A DNA stretch of 64,000 nt from an uncultured Bacteroidales bacterium (GCA_934695325.1 CAKUVD010000006.1:99091-163090), one strand, 5' to 3'; numbered from the stretch's first letter, positions 43,344 to 52,523 are shown. The notes: generated from the letters alone by a model not told the origin. Translations and numbers: made by a program.

Positions 43344-44744
43344 ATGGAACAGAAAAAGAAACTATATCCGATGAAATTCAAGCCGGTGGCCGGGAAGACT
43401 GACTGGGGCGGAGATAACCTTATCGGAAGACTTGGGAAGTCATATACGGAAAAAGTCGAGGCGACGGATGCTGATGGGAGTGAAGACACATCCGGGAAGA
43501 ATGCCGGGAAAAAGAAATATGTCGAAAAACCATTGACACGGAACGACAGGATAGGGGAGAGCTGGGAACTGGCCGACCTCGGGTTCCGCGACTCGGAGGT
43601 GACGGACGGCTGGCTTGCAGGGAGCACTGTCAGCGAGGTGTTGGAGACCTACCTGGAGGATATAGTCGGTGAGAACGTCTATTCGTATTACGGGAGGCAG
43701 TTTCCTCTGATGGTCAAGCTTCTGGATGTCGCAGGTCGCACGCCTCTGATGGTCTGTCCCGATGACGAGGTGGCTTCGCAGCGATATGATACCCTCGGAA
43801 AGGTCAAGCTTTGGTATGTTCTTGACGCTGAGCCGGGCTCGAAGCTCTATATGGGATTTTGCAAGGCGATATCGGCCACTGAGCTCTATGACAGATGCCA
43901 TAGCGGTACGCTGGAGGAAGTGCTCAACGTGGTCGCTCCGCATAAAGGAGACGCATTCTTGATTCCGTCGGGGCTTGTGCACGCGGCAGCCGGTGGAGTC
44001 CTGCTTGCAGAGGTGGCTGAGTCTTCAGACCTTGACTTCAGGATATACAACTGGGGCAATGCTGTAGAGGCCGGCGCTGCGGATTTCACTGCGGATCCTG
44101 CCGGAACGGGCCGCCTTTCTTCAGGAAAGCCGTCACGCAAGAACCTTATGAATGAATCCTCTCTCTCTGACACTGAGGAACTTTCGCTTGAGGCTGCATT
44201 CGATTTCCTGAATTTCGGAAAGTATGACACTGCATTGACCATTCCTGCGGGAGGTCATTCTGACAGGGTTCACGATGCGCACGTGAAGTCTTCTTCGGAT
44301 CCGGACACGGCAGCCTGCAAGGTCACGGATAAAATTGTCTCTCAGAGGGAGTTCACGGTGACTCGCATCGTTCTGAAGGACGCTGTTCATATCAATACCG
44401 GGACTACGGATGCGTTCCTTATCTATATATGTATCAGCGGCGCCGCATCTTTGCAGACTCAGAATGACGCATCCGGTGTGGATAAATATGACGTGGCCGC
44501 TGGCGAGGTCGTCCTGGTCCCGGCTGATGTCACGGACTTCTTCCTCGTTCCGCAGGACAGGGATACGGTTCTGCTGGAGGCTACGATAGAGCCTTATGAT
44601 GAGCCTGACGAGTACATCGACCCTTCCGTCGATGAGAAGCTCCCTGAGGATGCCGAGCTCTCCGATGACAACGGCAGGCACGCCTCGGTGGAGGAACTTC
44701 TGTGCTCCAAGATGAAGGACGGCCCGGACTTTCCGCTGAACTAG
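43344..44744 (+). CDS. Class I mannose-6-phosphate isomerase homologue (ManA-like) with altered metal site
   Basis: The 466-residue protein is longer than the usual ~320-390. The fold is recognisable from the start (LYPMKFKPVAGKTDWGGDNL), GESWELADLG, GKVKLWYVLDAEPGSKLYMG, DAFLIPSGLVHAAAGGVLLA and SSDLDFRIYNWG. By alignment from memory, three of the four zinc ligands are changed: Gln to Met136, His to Cys138 (VCPDDE instead of VHPDDE) and Glu to Lys155. The fourth, His213, stays. An acidic insert of ~35 residues lies near 35-70, and the tail is acidic. It may be a pseudo-enzyme or have a new activity. An S4-domain gene follows 16 bp on. Confidence 0.82.
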   Translation: MEQKKKLYPMKFKPVAGKTDWGGDNLIGRLGKSYTEKVEATDADGSEDTSGKNAGKKKYVEKPLTRNDRIGESWELADLGFRDSEVTDGWLAGSTVSEVLETYLEDIVGENVYSYYGRQFPLMVKLLDVAGRTPLMVCPDDEVASQRYDTLGKVKLWYVLDAEPGSKLYMGFCKAISATELYDRCHSGTLEEVLNVVAPHKGDAFLIPSGLVHAAAGGVLLAEVAESSDLDFRIYNWGNAVEAGAADFTADPAGTGRLSSGKPSRKNLMNESSLSDTEELSLEAAFDFLNFGKYDTALTIPAGGHSDRVHDAHVKSSSDPDTAACKVTDKIVSQREFTVTRIVLKDAVHINTGTTDAFLIYICISGAASLQTQNDASGVDKYDVAAGEVVLVPADVTDFFLVPQDRDTVLLEATIEPYDEPDEYIDPSVDEKLPEDAELSDDNGRHASVEELLCSKMKDGPDFPLN

Positions 44745-44760
44745 GTAATGATAGGTTATT

Positions 44761-45174
44761 ATGGACGAAGTAAGAATAGATAAATATCTCTGGGCGGTCA
44801 GGGCCTTCAAGACCAGAAGCGAGGCGGCTGACGCCTGCAAGGGAAACCGCGTGAAGGTCAATGACTCTGATGCGAAGCCGTCGAAGATGATCCGGGTCGG
44901 CGACAAGATAGAAGTACGCAAGGCCGCGGTACATTACACGTACCGTGTCACTGCATTGATAGAGAATAGGGTAGGTGCACAGCTCGTGCCGCAGTATGCC
45001 GAGAACCTTACGCCGCAGGAGGAACTGGACAAGCTGAAGGCTCCGGTGGAGACTTTCTTCGTGAAGCGTGACCGCGGCACTGGTCGCCCGACGAAAAAAG
45101 ACCGCCGCACGATAGATGCGATGTGGGAAGAGATGGACTATGATGAGAGCCTTCCTGATGACTATGACGAATAG
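44761..45174 (+). CDS. S4-domain RNA-binding protein (Hsp15-like)
   Basis: The 137-residue protein begins with an S4 RNA-binding domain (VRIDKYLWAVRAFKTRSEAA, then DACKGNRVKVNDSDAKPSKM). This matches heat-shock protein 15, which binds stalled 50S subunits carrying nascent chain-tRNA. A basic middle (KRDRGTGRPTKKDRRTIDAM) and an acidic tail (DYDESLPDDYDE) follow. It lies 16 bp after the isomerase-like gene and may share its mRNA. No signal peptide. Confidence 0.88.
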   Translation: MDEVRIDKYLWAVRAFKTRSEAADACKGNRVKVNDSDAKPSKMIRVGDKIEVRKAAVHYTYRVTALIENRVGAQLVPQYAENLTPQEELDKLKAPVETFFVKRDRGTGRPTKKDRRTIDAMWEEMDYDESLPDDYDE

Positions 45175-45242
45175 CATAATTTACAAGAACTAAGAAGCTG
45201 TTTGCATTTTTACGAGACAGCGTCTAATAACCAATGATAGAT

Positions 45243-46817
45243 ATGGATAAGAAGATTCTGGCTGCTGCCGCAGCCGCATTGTCTGTCTGCGCTTGCGGCA
45301 GGCAGGAGGTGAAGAAGCCTAATGTCGTGTTTCTTCTGTTCGATGACCTGGGTTACGGTGACCTCGGGTGTTACGGACAGGAGAAGATAGAGACTCCTAA
45401 TATAGATGCACTTGCATCTCAGGGCCTGCTGTTTACGGATATGTACACGGCAGCTCCTCTGTCGTCACCGTCGAGATGCTGCCTGCTTACAGGACAGCAT
45501 ATGGGACATAGCCAGATCCGCGGCAACGAGGAGCATTTTGTCCCGACTGACAGCCTTGGATGGAACGGCGTCTTCCTCAATCCTGAAGAGCAGGGACAGT
45601 TCCCGCTTGAGGAAGGTACCAAGACCATCGCTACATTGATGCAGAATGCCGGATACAGGACCGCTATGGTCGGCAAGTGGGGGCTTGGATTTCCGAAAAG
45701 CGCATCTCTTCCGAATACGATGGGGTTTGACTACTTCTATGGATTCAACTGCCAGGCGCTTGCCCACTCATATTACCCTGTCAAGCTGTGGGAGAATGGT
45801 GTCGAGGTCGAGACTGGCAATGATTTGGTAGTGCAGGGCTGCAAACTCCCCGGGAATCTGGACAAATATGATGTCCATAGCTATGACCAGTATGGCGGTA
45901 AGTATTACAGCTGCGACCTGATGTATGACAAGATGGTGAAGTTCGTGGAAGACAATGCGGATTCTCCGTTCTTCCTGATGTGGACGACTACCGTGCCTCA
46001 CAGCGCAGTCCAGGCTCCGGTTGAGGAGGTGATGCATTATGTGGACAAGCTTGGGGATGAAGAGCCGTGCACTGATCCTGGAATGTATCTGCCTAACCGT
46101 TATCCGCACGCCACTTATGCCGCTATGGTGACCCATATCGACAACCAGGTCGGGGCTCTTGTCCAGAAACTGAAGGACCTGGGTGTCTGGGATAATACCA
46201 TATTCATAGTGACTTCCGACAACGGCCCTGCGTCCAATGGCAATTCTCCGATGGAGTACTTCCGTAGCGGCGGCCCGTTCAAATGCGGAAAGGGCTGGGG
46301 AAAATCATCTCTCCACGAGGGCGGAATCAGGATGCCTTTCGTCCTCAGGTGGGGAGACAACAAGAAATCGGAAAAGATATCCAGGATATCTACCTTCGCT
46401 GACATAATGCCTACTCTGGCGGATCTCGTGGGGGTGGAAGCGCCGGAGAATGACGGCATTTCACTCGCCCCGACTATTCTGGAGAAGACACGTGGCGGAA
46501 AGGCCTATAGCCGCAGCAGGGGCATTGATGTTCAGGAACAGAAAGACCACGATTTCCTTTATTGGGAATTTCCCGGTGCCAGGGGATGGGTGGCCGTGCG
46601 TATGGGAGACTGGAAGGGCTTGCTCCGCAATGTCCAGAAGGGCAACACTGAGATGGAACTCTATAATCTTGCCGATGACCCTCGGGAGACGACGGATGTG
46701 GCCTCGGAGCACCCTGACATCACGGCCGGTATGTGGAATGCTGTCAAGTCCAGCCACCGGGATGCGAATCCTGATGTCCCTAAGTTCTGTATGGATATCA
46801 CCTATCCTAACGAATGA
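45243..46817 (+). CDS. Sulfatase, Ser-type, lipoprotein
   Basis: Counting from the ATG at 45243 (45234 is also possible), the 524-residue protein has a lipoprotein signal (AAAAALSVCACGRQE). The sulfatase fold shows NVVFLLFDDLGYGDLGCYGQ, GKWGLG, FIVTSDNGP and LHEGGIRMPFVLRWG. The residue that must become formylglycine lies in SSPSRCCLLTGQ: it is Ser74 rather than Cys, so the enzyme needs an anaerobic (anSME-type) maturase, which is not in the window. It should remove sulfate esters from host or algal glycans in the periplasm or on the surface. A strong terminator follows. Confidence 0.88.
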   Translation: MDKKILAAAAAALSVCACGRQEVKKPNVVFLLFDDLGYGDLGCYGQEKIETPNIDALASQGLLFTDMYTAAPLSSPSRCCLLTGQHMGHSQIRGNEEHFVPTDSLGWNGVFLNPEEQGQFPLEEGTKTIATLMQNAGYRTAMVGKWGLGFPKSASLPNTMGFDYFYGFNCQALAHSYYPVKLWENGVEVETGNDLVVQGCKLPGNLDKYDVHSYDQYGGKYYSCDLMYDKMVKFVEDNADSPFFLMWTTTVPHSAVQAPVEEVMHYVDKLGDEEPCTDPGMYLPNRYPHATYAAMVTHIDNQVGALVQKLKDLGVWDNTIFIVTSDNGPASNGNSPMEYFRSGGPFKCGKGWGKSSLHEGGIRMPFVLRWGDNKKSEKISRISTFADIMPTLADLVGVEAPENDGISLAPTILEKTRGGKAYSRSRGIDVQEQKDHDFLYWEFPGARGWVAVRMGDWKGLLRNVQKGNTEMELYNLADDPRETTDVASEHPDITAGMWNAVKSSHRDANPDVPKFCMDITYPNE

Positions 46818-46831
46818 CACGTAGGTTGCAT

Positions 46832-46870
46832 AAAAAACGGCTCTGCAAGATTACTGCGGAGCCGTTTTTT
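46832..46870. terminator. Bidirectional terminator between sulfatase and trpS
   Basis: AAAAAACGGCTCTGC (46832-46846) pairs with GCGGAGCCGTTTTTT (46856-46870) with one G-U pair. The A-run on one side and T-run on the other make it work for both converging genes. Confidence 0.85.
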
Positions 46871-46882
46871 AGTATATGCTGA

Positions 46883-47968
46883 TTACTTTTCGTATTTCCT
46901 TGCCTGCTCGGCTATGAGGGCCGCATCATCGAAATAGTTGATACGCATAGCATTGCGGACTTCGGACAATGTCTGTGCCGCTGTCTCACGAGCTTTCTCG
47001 GTACCGCGCTTCAGGATGTTGAATACTTCCGGAATATCCTGTTCGAATTCGTGGCGACGTGCACGGATAGGGTCGAGTGTCTTGTTGATGACGCTGTTGA
47101 GGAACTTCTTGCAGGTGCCGTCTCCGATTCCGCCTTTCACATACTGCGCCTTCAGCTCGTCCAGGTTCTTGAACTCCGGCCAGAACTCTGCGAAGTCTTC
47201 GTCTGTGCTGAACGCATCCATATATGTGAACACTGCATTGCCATCCAGATGGCCCGGCTCGTCCTGGCTCATCCTTGGCTCGCCGTTTGACATCTTCTTC
47301 ACCTTCTTCCATACGGTAGCCGCATCATCGCTCAGGTAGATGCAGTTGCCGAGAGACTTGCTCATCTTGGCCTTGCCGTCCGTGCCCGGCAGCCTGAGGC
47401 ATACGCTGTTCTGTGGCAGGAGAATCTCCGGCTCCACGAGTACGTCTCCGTAGATGCTGTTGAACTTGCGGACGATTTCCCTGGTCTGCTCCAGCATCGG
47501 CTCCTGGTCCTCGCCTGCCGGGACGATCGTGCCCTTGAAGGCGGTGATGTCGGCGGCCTGGCTGATAGGGTAGCAGAAGAAACCTACAGGCAGGGTGTTC
47601 TCGAAGTCCCTCATCTGAATCTCCGCCTTTACGGTCGGGTTCCTCTGAAGCCTTGCCACGGTGACGAGATTCATATAGTAGAACGTGAGTTCTGTCAGTT
47701 CCGGTATCATCGACTGGATGAACAGGGTGCATTTCTCGGGGTCAATGCCGCAGGACAGATAGTCAAGGGCTACCTCGATTATATTCTGACGTACCTTCTC
47801 GGGATTATCGGCATTGTCGGTAAGCGCCTGTGCATCAGCGATGAAAACGAACATCTTGTCGAAATCCCCTGCATTCTGAAGCTCGACCCTGCGTTTCAGC
47901 GAACCTACATAGTGCCCGAGGTGCAGCTTGCCTGTAGGCCTGTCGCCTGTCAATATAACTTTCTCCAT
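46883..47968 (-). CDS. trpS: Tryptophanyl-tRNA synthetase
   Basis: The 361-residue class I synthetase charges tRNA-Trp. GDRPTGKLHLGHYVGSL holds the HIGH-type motif, FIADAQALTDN and YPISQAADITAFKG the tryptophan pocket, VPAGEDQEPMLEQTREI the GxDQ motif, and GKAKMSKSLGN the KMSKS loop. The length is close to the family norm. It stands alone on the minus strand, ending 12 bp from a shared terminator. A TAACTTTG -7 box lies about 100 bp upstream. Confidence 0.96.
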   Translation of the reverse strand: MEKVILTGDRPTGKLHLGHYVGSLKRRVELQNAGDFDKMFVFIADAQALTDNADNPEKVRQNIIEVALDYLSCGIDPEKCTLFIQSMIPELTELTFYYMNLVTVARLQRNPTVKAEIQMRDFENTLPVGFFCYPISQAADITAFKGTIVPAGEDQEPMLEQTREIVRKFNSIYGDVLVEPEILLPQNSVCLRLPGTDGKAKMSKSLGNCIYLSDDAATVWKKVKKMSNGEPRMSQDEPGHLDGNAVFTYMDAFSTDEDFAEFWPEFKNLDELKAQYVKGGIGDGTCKKFLNSVINKTLDPIRARRHEFEQDIPEVFNILKRGTEKARETAAQTLSEVRNAMRINYFDDAALIAEQARKYEK

Positions 47969-48068
47969 ATCTGTTTTCTTTTTTTGTCAATGCAATAATG
48001 CCCATAGAATGTTTCCTCTGTCTGCGTTGAGTTTCAGCAGCCAGATTCCTGCATCCCAGAACATTTTC

Positions 48069-48076
48069 CAAAGTTA
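48069..48076 (-). promoter_or_regulatory. -7 element (TAACTTTG, minus strand) for trpS
   Basis: The minus strand reads TAACTTTG, a match to TAnnTTTG, 101 bp before the trpS start. The 387-bp gap 47969-48355 otherwise holds only this box and the -7 box of the next gene; I see no supported gene in it. Confidence 0.5.
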
Positions 48077-48292
48077 GTAATTTTTTTGCAATGCCGCTTT
48101 ACTATGTCATTCGTGTGTGGTAGTGTTACTGAAAACATCCAGGTTATGCCAAATAAATAGCGACATTTTACATTGTCTTACTATAGATTACAAGCCGGAA
48201 GAGTATGAATCCGAAGTATTAATTGAAATAAAACTGATTATTTCTACAAACAGCTCGCCTACCCTGTCGTTTCTTTTTTGTCTGCAAAAGAC

Positions 48293-48300
48293 TATCTTTG
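48293..48300 (+). promoter_or_regulatory. -7 element (TATCTTTG) before the AAA/PD-(D/E)XK gene
   Basis: TATCTTTG fits the Bacteroidetes -7 consensus and lies 55 bp before the ATG at 48356. The expected -33 site reads GTTT, so the match is partial. Confidence 0.5.
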
Positions 48301-48355
48301 TGGAAATCAATCGGTATTACGGTTGTGGTAAATGTTGAATGGAGGAAAAAATGAT

Positions 48356-49894
48356 ATGTTGTACCCGATAGGAATACAGAACTTCGAGAAGATACGCCGA
48401 GGCGGTTATGTCTATGTGGACAAGACTGCACTGATTTACAGGCTTGCTTCGACAGGGCAATACTATTTTCTGAGCCGTCCGAGACGGTTCGGGAAGAGTC
48501 TGCTCATATCGACGATGGAGGCGTACTTCAGCGGAGAGAGAGAGCTTTTCAATGGGCTGGCGATGGAATCTCTTGAGAAGGAATGGGTTAAATACCCTGT
48601 CCTGCATCTTGACCTGACAGGAAGCGCATATACGGAGGTTTCTCAGCTGAGGATAAGCCTGGATCAGCATTTGCGCAAATGGGAAGAGCTCTATGGCGTC
48701 ATAGCTGCGTCTGATGATTCCTCTGCCAGATTCAAGGAGGTCATTGACGCAGCCTATCAGAAGACAGGCCAGAAAGTCGTCATCCTCATCGACGAATATG
48801 AGAAGCCTATAATCGACAACATTGACAATCCGGAACTTATGGAGCAGTTCCGCCGCGAACTTCAAGGGTTCTACAGCGTAATAAAGGGAAAGGATGCCTC
48901 CATCCGGTTCGCCTTTCTTACTGGTGTGACCAAGCTCGGCAAGATGAGTATCTTCAGCGGTCTGAACAATCTGAATGACATCTCGATGGATGCGAGATAC
49001 TCAGGCATCTGCGGAATATCGGAGCAGGAGCTGAAGTCATATTTCGGCGAAAGTGTGACGGAACTGGCTGAAGCGAACGGAATGACTGAGGAAGAATGTT
49101 ACCGGAAACTGGCGAGAATGTATGATGGATATCATTTCCACTATAAGACATCGGGCATCTATAACCCTTTCAGCCTGCTCAATACATTTAATTCCAATGA
49201 ATTTCGGATGTACTGGTTCGAGACCGGGACACCGACATTCCTCGTGAGATACTTGAAGCAAGGGAACTATAACCTGGACAACATATCGAAGAATGATGTG
49301 GCGGTGGAGACATTGACGGGGGCGAACTATGTGAGCCCGGCCCCGATAACGCTGATGTACCAGGCCGGGTATCTCACCATAAAGAGTTTCGACCAGCGGT
49401 TCAACACATATAATCTTGACTATCCTAACGAAGAAGTGAAGAGCGGATTCCTGAACTCCTTGAGCCATCTGTATGCTCCGGCGCTGACAGGCGGAGAATT
49501 GTCTGTATATCAGTTTATTCGTGACATTGAAAAAGGCGACACCAAGAGCTTTATGAATCGTCTCACGGCTTTCTTCGCAGGGAACAGCTACGAAATACAG
49601 GGCGACCTTGAACTGTACTTCCAGAACGTGATGTCGATAATGCTGAAGATGATGGGGCTGTACGTGAAGACCGAGTATCAGACATCTAACGGCCGGATAG
49701 ACATCGTCTTCGACACGGACAAGTATGTGTATATCATTGAGCTGAAGCGCGACCTGTCACCTGAAATCGCACTAAGGCAGATAGAGGAGAAGGGTTACGA
49801 CAAGCCGTTCCTGGCATCGGGCAAGCAGATAGTCAAGCTGGGCATAAACTTCTCATCCGAGACCAAGACCGTGGACGGCTGGGCCGAGGCGTGA
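48356..49894 (+). CDS. AAA-ATPase-like protein with PD-(D/E)XK nuclease domain
   Basis: The 512-residue protein belongs to the expanded Bacteroidetes family joining a predicted AAA ATPase (PF09820 type) and a PD-(D/E)XK nuclease-like domain (PF08011 type). The N-terminus reads YPIGIQNFEKIRRGGYVYVD, then KTALIY. A P-loop variant lies in FLSRPRRFGKSLLISTMEAY, a Walker B-like VVILIDEYEKPI, and the nuclease strand pattern GRIDIVFDTDKYVYIIELK near the C-terminus. Function is unknown; a role in defence or mobile elements has been proposed for relatives. GGAGG sits about 10 bases before the ATG at 48356, unusual in this phylum, and decides this start over 48332. Confidence 0.85.
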   Translation: MLYPIGIQNFEKIRRGGYVYVDKTALIYRLASTGQYYFLSRPRRFGKSLLISTMEAYFSGERELFNGLAMESLEKEWVKYPVLHLDLTGSAYTEVSQLRISLDQHLRKWEELYGVIAASDDSSARFKEVIDAAYQKTGQKVVILIDEYEKPIIDNIDNPELMEQFRRELQGFYSVIKGKDASIRFAFLTGVTKLGKMSIFSGLNNLNDISMDARYSGICGISEQELKSYFGESVTELAEANGMTEEECYRKLARMYDGYHFHYKTSGIYNPFSLLNTFNSNEFRMYWFETGTPTFLVRYLKQGNYNLDNISKNDVAVETLTGANYVSPAPITLMYQAGYLTIKSFDQRFNTYNLDYPNEEVKSGFLNSLSHLYAPALTGGELSVYQFIRDIEKGDTKSFMNRLTAFFAGNSYEIQGDLELYFQNVMSIMLKMMGLYVKTEYQTSNGRIDIVFDTDKYVYIIELKRDLSPEIALRQIEEKGYDKPFLASGKQIVKLGINFSSETKTVDGWAEA

Positions 49895-49946
49895 GTGGAA
49901 ACCCTGATGAATTGGCATATATTTTGCGCCCAGAGGTTTCGAAACT

Positions 49947-50300
49947 ATGAAACGAAAGTGGCAATATAGGCAGGGTTTGATTTCGGGAGTACTGTTGGCG
50001 GTGTTCCTGAATGCTTTTTTGTTGTCATCGTTCCATCGCCACGAGCATGAGAATGTAGAACACACTTGTGCACTGTGTGAACAGGGAATAGTCCATTTTG
50101 ACAATGAAGAACAGGACGTATGCCTGTCTGACTTCTGTCAGCTTTGCAATTTCTGCTGGGCTGTCTATCTTACGGAAGCATCGAAGAATCCGATGTCCGT
50201 ACAGAAATTCGTCGCAGCGACTCTGAGATATGAGGTCAGCGCCATTCGGAAACCGGTTCTTTTTAGTTTCTGTCTCCGTGCGCCTCCGGCATTGTCCTGA
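49947..50300 (+). CDS. Small Cys/His-rich membrane protein
   Basis: The 117-residue protein has one N-terminal hydrophobic helix (QGLISGVLLAVFLNAFLLSS). A segment dense in potential metal ligands follows: FHRHEHENVEHTCALCEQG, then CLSDFCQLCNFCW. I do not recognise a named family; similar short proteins often precede TonB receptors in Bacteroidetes. It probably sits in the inner membrane with the His/Cys part in the periplasm. It lies 152 bp before a TonB receptor gene on the same strand and may bind zinc, copper or iron for it. Confidence 0.6.
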   Translation: MKRKWQYRQGLISGVLLAVFLNAFLLSSFHRHEHENVEHTCALCEQGIVHFDNEEQDVCLSDFCQLCNFCWAVYLTEASKNPMSVQKFVAATLRYEVSAIRKPVLFSFCLRAPPALS

Positions 50301-50414
50301 AACTTAATCGGGCTGTCTCGGACAGCTTCTCTTCCGTAAAAAATGTAGCGGCAGACATTTCCTCCCAAGATGAGAGGGGTATGTCGTGTGTTGTCGCTGC
50401 CATTATTTGACATA

Positions 50415-50436
50415 GAATCCGCAGTACGGCGGATTC
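50415..50436 (+). other. Hairpin in the leader of the TonB receptor gene
   Basis: GAATCCGC and GCGGATTC form a perfect 8-bp stem with loop AGTACG, ending 16 bp before the receptor ATG. It could affect ribosome access. A second, shorter stem (GCTGTC/GGACAGC) lies near 50312. Confidence 0.35.
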
Positions 50437-50452
50437 GAAGAATCATATTCAA

Positions 50453-52498
50453 ATGAAAACAATATCAGCAATTATATTGCCGATGCTCTGTTCTGTGGCA
50501 TCGGCAACGGTTCCGGCATACAGTCAAGACCGGATATCTCAGAAGGATACTACATTGCACATAGATGAATCCATAGTGACAGGCATTGTCGGCCCGACAA
50601 GAAGGCAGGATTCGTCTGTGCCATACACACTTATAAGCGTCGCCGCATTGGAGAAAGGTACGTCGTCGAATATCATTGACAAGATCTCGAAATTTCCTGG
50701 AATCTCGCAGATAACTACCGGCTCGGGAATCTCGAAGCCTGTGATACGAGGCCTTGGATACAATAGAGTGGTCGTCATTGATGACGGCATCAGGCAGGAG
50801 GGACAGCAGTGGGGCGATGAGCACGGAATCGAGGTCGATGCTGACAATGTCGGTTCGGCAGAGATTCTTAAAGGGACTGCAAGTCTGATGTATGGGTCAG
50901 ATGCCATCGGCGGTGTACTCATAATGAAAAGTCCTGATGTCAATGCCGGATTCCACGCTGGATTATCGACCTCTTATCAATCTTGCAATGGCTTGGCTTC
51001 AGCCTCGCTTCATTTCTCCGGAGACAAAAATGGGATAATATATGCAGGCCGATACTCTGAAAAAGGTGCACATCAATACAGGAACAGCATTGACGGAATC
51101 GTACCAGGGTCACAGTTCCATGAGAGAGATGCCTCGGGGATGTTCGGCGTGAAGAGGGAAAAATGGAATTCGAAGGTAAGGCTATCTTATTATGACTTCA
51201 CTCCGTCGATGACGGAAAGCGAGTCTGAATCTTCAGGCCTCACATATCGGAAGGCTCTTCCGTATCAGCATATCCACCATTATAAAGCATTGTCGGATAA
51301 TCAGGTCTATATAGGGAATGGCTGTCTTGGAATCATTGCCGGATATCAGTTGAATAGGCGGCAGGAATATGAGGACGGAAATACTCCGGGTCTGGATATG
51401 CAGCTGGGGACATTTTCTTTCAATGCAGACTATCTGCTTCCGGGAAGCGATGGCTGGAAGTTCAGGACAGGATTGAGTGGGCTCCTGCAGCATTCTGTAA
51501 ATAAAGGTGAAGAGCTTCTTATTCCCGATTATTGGATGAACGAGGAGGGAATGTTCTTTACAGTATCCAAGACAATGCAGAAGTGGCTTCTTGAGGGAGG
51601 TGTCAGATATGACCACCGCTACGCTAAATCTATGGCTATGGAAGATAAATTCAATGTGTTCACACGCCATTTCCAGAATGTCTCAGGAAGTATTGGCGCC
51701 GTGTGCCGTCTTTCGGATGCTATGATGCTGAGGTTTAATGTGTCGCGAGGATTCAGAGCTCCGAATATCAGCGAGCTTTCCGCTGATGGTGAGCACGAAG
51801 GTACATTCCGCTATGAGAAAGGGAACAGTGCTCTGAAGCCAGAGGTGTCTCATCAGGCTGACGCTGGATATGAACTGTCTTTAAGGAGATTCTCTTTAAG
51901 TGCAGATCTGTTTATCAACAGGATAAGTAATTACATTTACGCCGGGAAGACATCAGATGAGAAGATAGAGAATCTTCCGGTGTTCTCATATATGTCTGGA
52001 GCAGCAGTCCTGAAGGGAGGCGAACTTACGGCCGATTGGCATCCGCTGTCGTGTCTGCATATAGGGACATCTTTTTCGTATGTGTCCGGCCGTCAGCTTG
52101 GAAAGCCTGTGGAATCCAGATATCTACCGTTCACTCCTGCTCCCCGTTCATATTCGGAAATAAAGTATGAACTGCCGAAATTCTCCAAGATGCTGACCGG
52201 GGTCAATGCGTGTGTGAATTATGAATATAATTTCCGCCAGAACAGATACTATTCCTCATATTCTACAGAGACAGCCACTCCGGGGTATGGGCTTCTCGGC
52301 GCTGAATTAGCTGCTGATTTCTGTGTAAGAGGCAGGAAGTTCTGTTCAGTCGTGCTTTTCTGTGACAATATTACGGATGAGGCATACCAAAGCCATTTGA
52401 GCAGGCTGAAATATGCCGGGTACATTGACCGTACTGGAAGATATGGGTTCTATAACCCGGGGCGGAACTTTGGTGTCAAGCTTGTCTTTGCCATATAG
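50453..52498 (+). CDS. TonB-dependent outer-membrane receptor
   Basis: The 681-residue protein has a signal peptide (ISAIILPMLCSVASATVPAYS). A plug follows (~45-170: IIDKISKFPGISQITTGSGI, then SKPVIRGLGYNRVVVIDDGI, and EILKGTASLMYGSDAIGGVL), then a barrel ending in GFYNPGRNFGVKLVFAI. It lacks STN and carboxypeptidase-like domains, so it is a classical metal or cofactor receptor rather than SusC. The plug, and the loop with HERDASGMFG and PYQHIHHYKAL, recall zinc and heme receptors such as ZnuD, but this is only a resemblance. The Cys/His-rich gene lies upstream. Confidence 0.85.
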   Translation: MKTISAIILPMLCSVASATVPAYSQDRISQKDTTLHIDESIVTGIVGPTRRQDSSVPYTLISVAALEKGTSSNIIDKISKFPGISQITTGSGISKPVIRGLGYNRVVVIDDGIRQEGQQWGDEHGIEVDADNVGSAEILKGTASLMYGSDAIGGVLIMKSPDVNAGFHAGLSTSYQSCNGLASASLHFSGDKNGIIYAGRYSEKGAHQYRNSIDGIVPGSQFHERDASGMFGVKREKWNSKVRLSYYDFTPSMTESESESSGLTYRKALPYQHIHHYKALSDNQVYIGNGCLGIIAGYQLNRRQEYEDGNTPGLDMQLGTFSFNADYLLPGSDGWKFRTGLSGLLQHSVNKGEELLIPDYWMNEEGMFFTVSKTMQKWLLEGGVRYDHRYAKSMAMEDKFNVFTRHFQNVSGSIGAVCRLSDAMMLRFNVSRGFRAPNISELSADGEHEGTFRYEKGNSALKPEVSHQADAGYELSLRRFSLSADLFINRISNYIYAGKTSDEKIENLPVFSYMSGAAVLKGGELTADWHPLSCLHIGTSFSYVSGRQLGKPVESRYLPFTPAPRSYSEIKYELPKFSKMLTGVNACVNYEYNFRQNRYYSSYSTETATPGYGLLGAELAADFCVRGRKFCSVVLFCDNITDEAYQSHLSRLKYAGYIDRTGRYGFYNPGRNFGVKLVFAI

Positions 52499-52523
52499 AT
52501 TCCGGCTGCCGATGTGACCTGCT

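Noticed and set aside
48117..48338. 73-codon frame between trpS and the AAA gene
   Set aside because: It overlaps the promoter of the next gene, has no recognisable domain and ends in a low-complexity tail. A degraded gene piece is possible but not supported.
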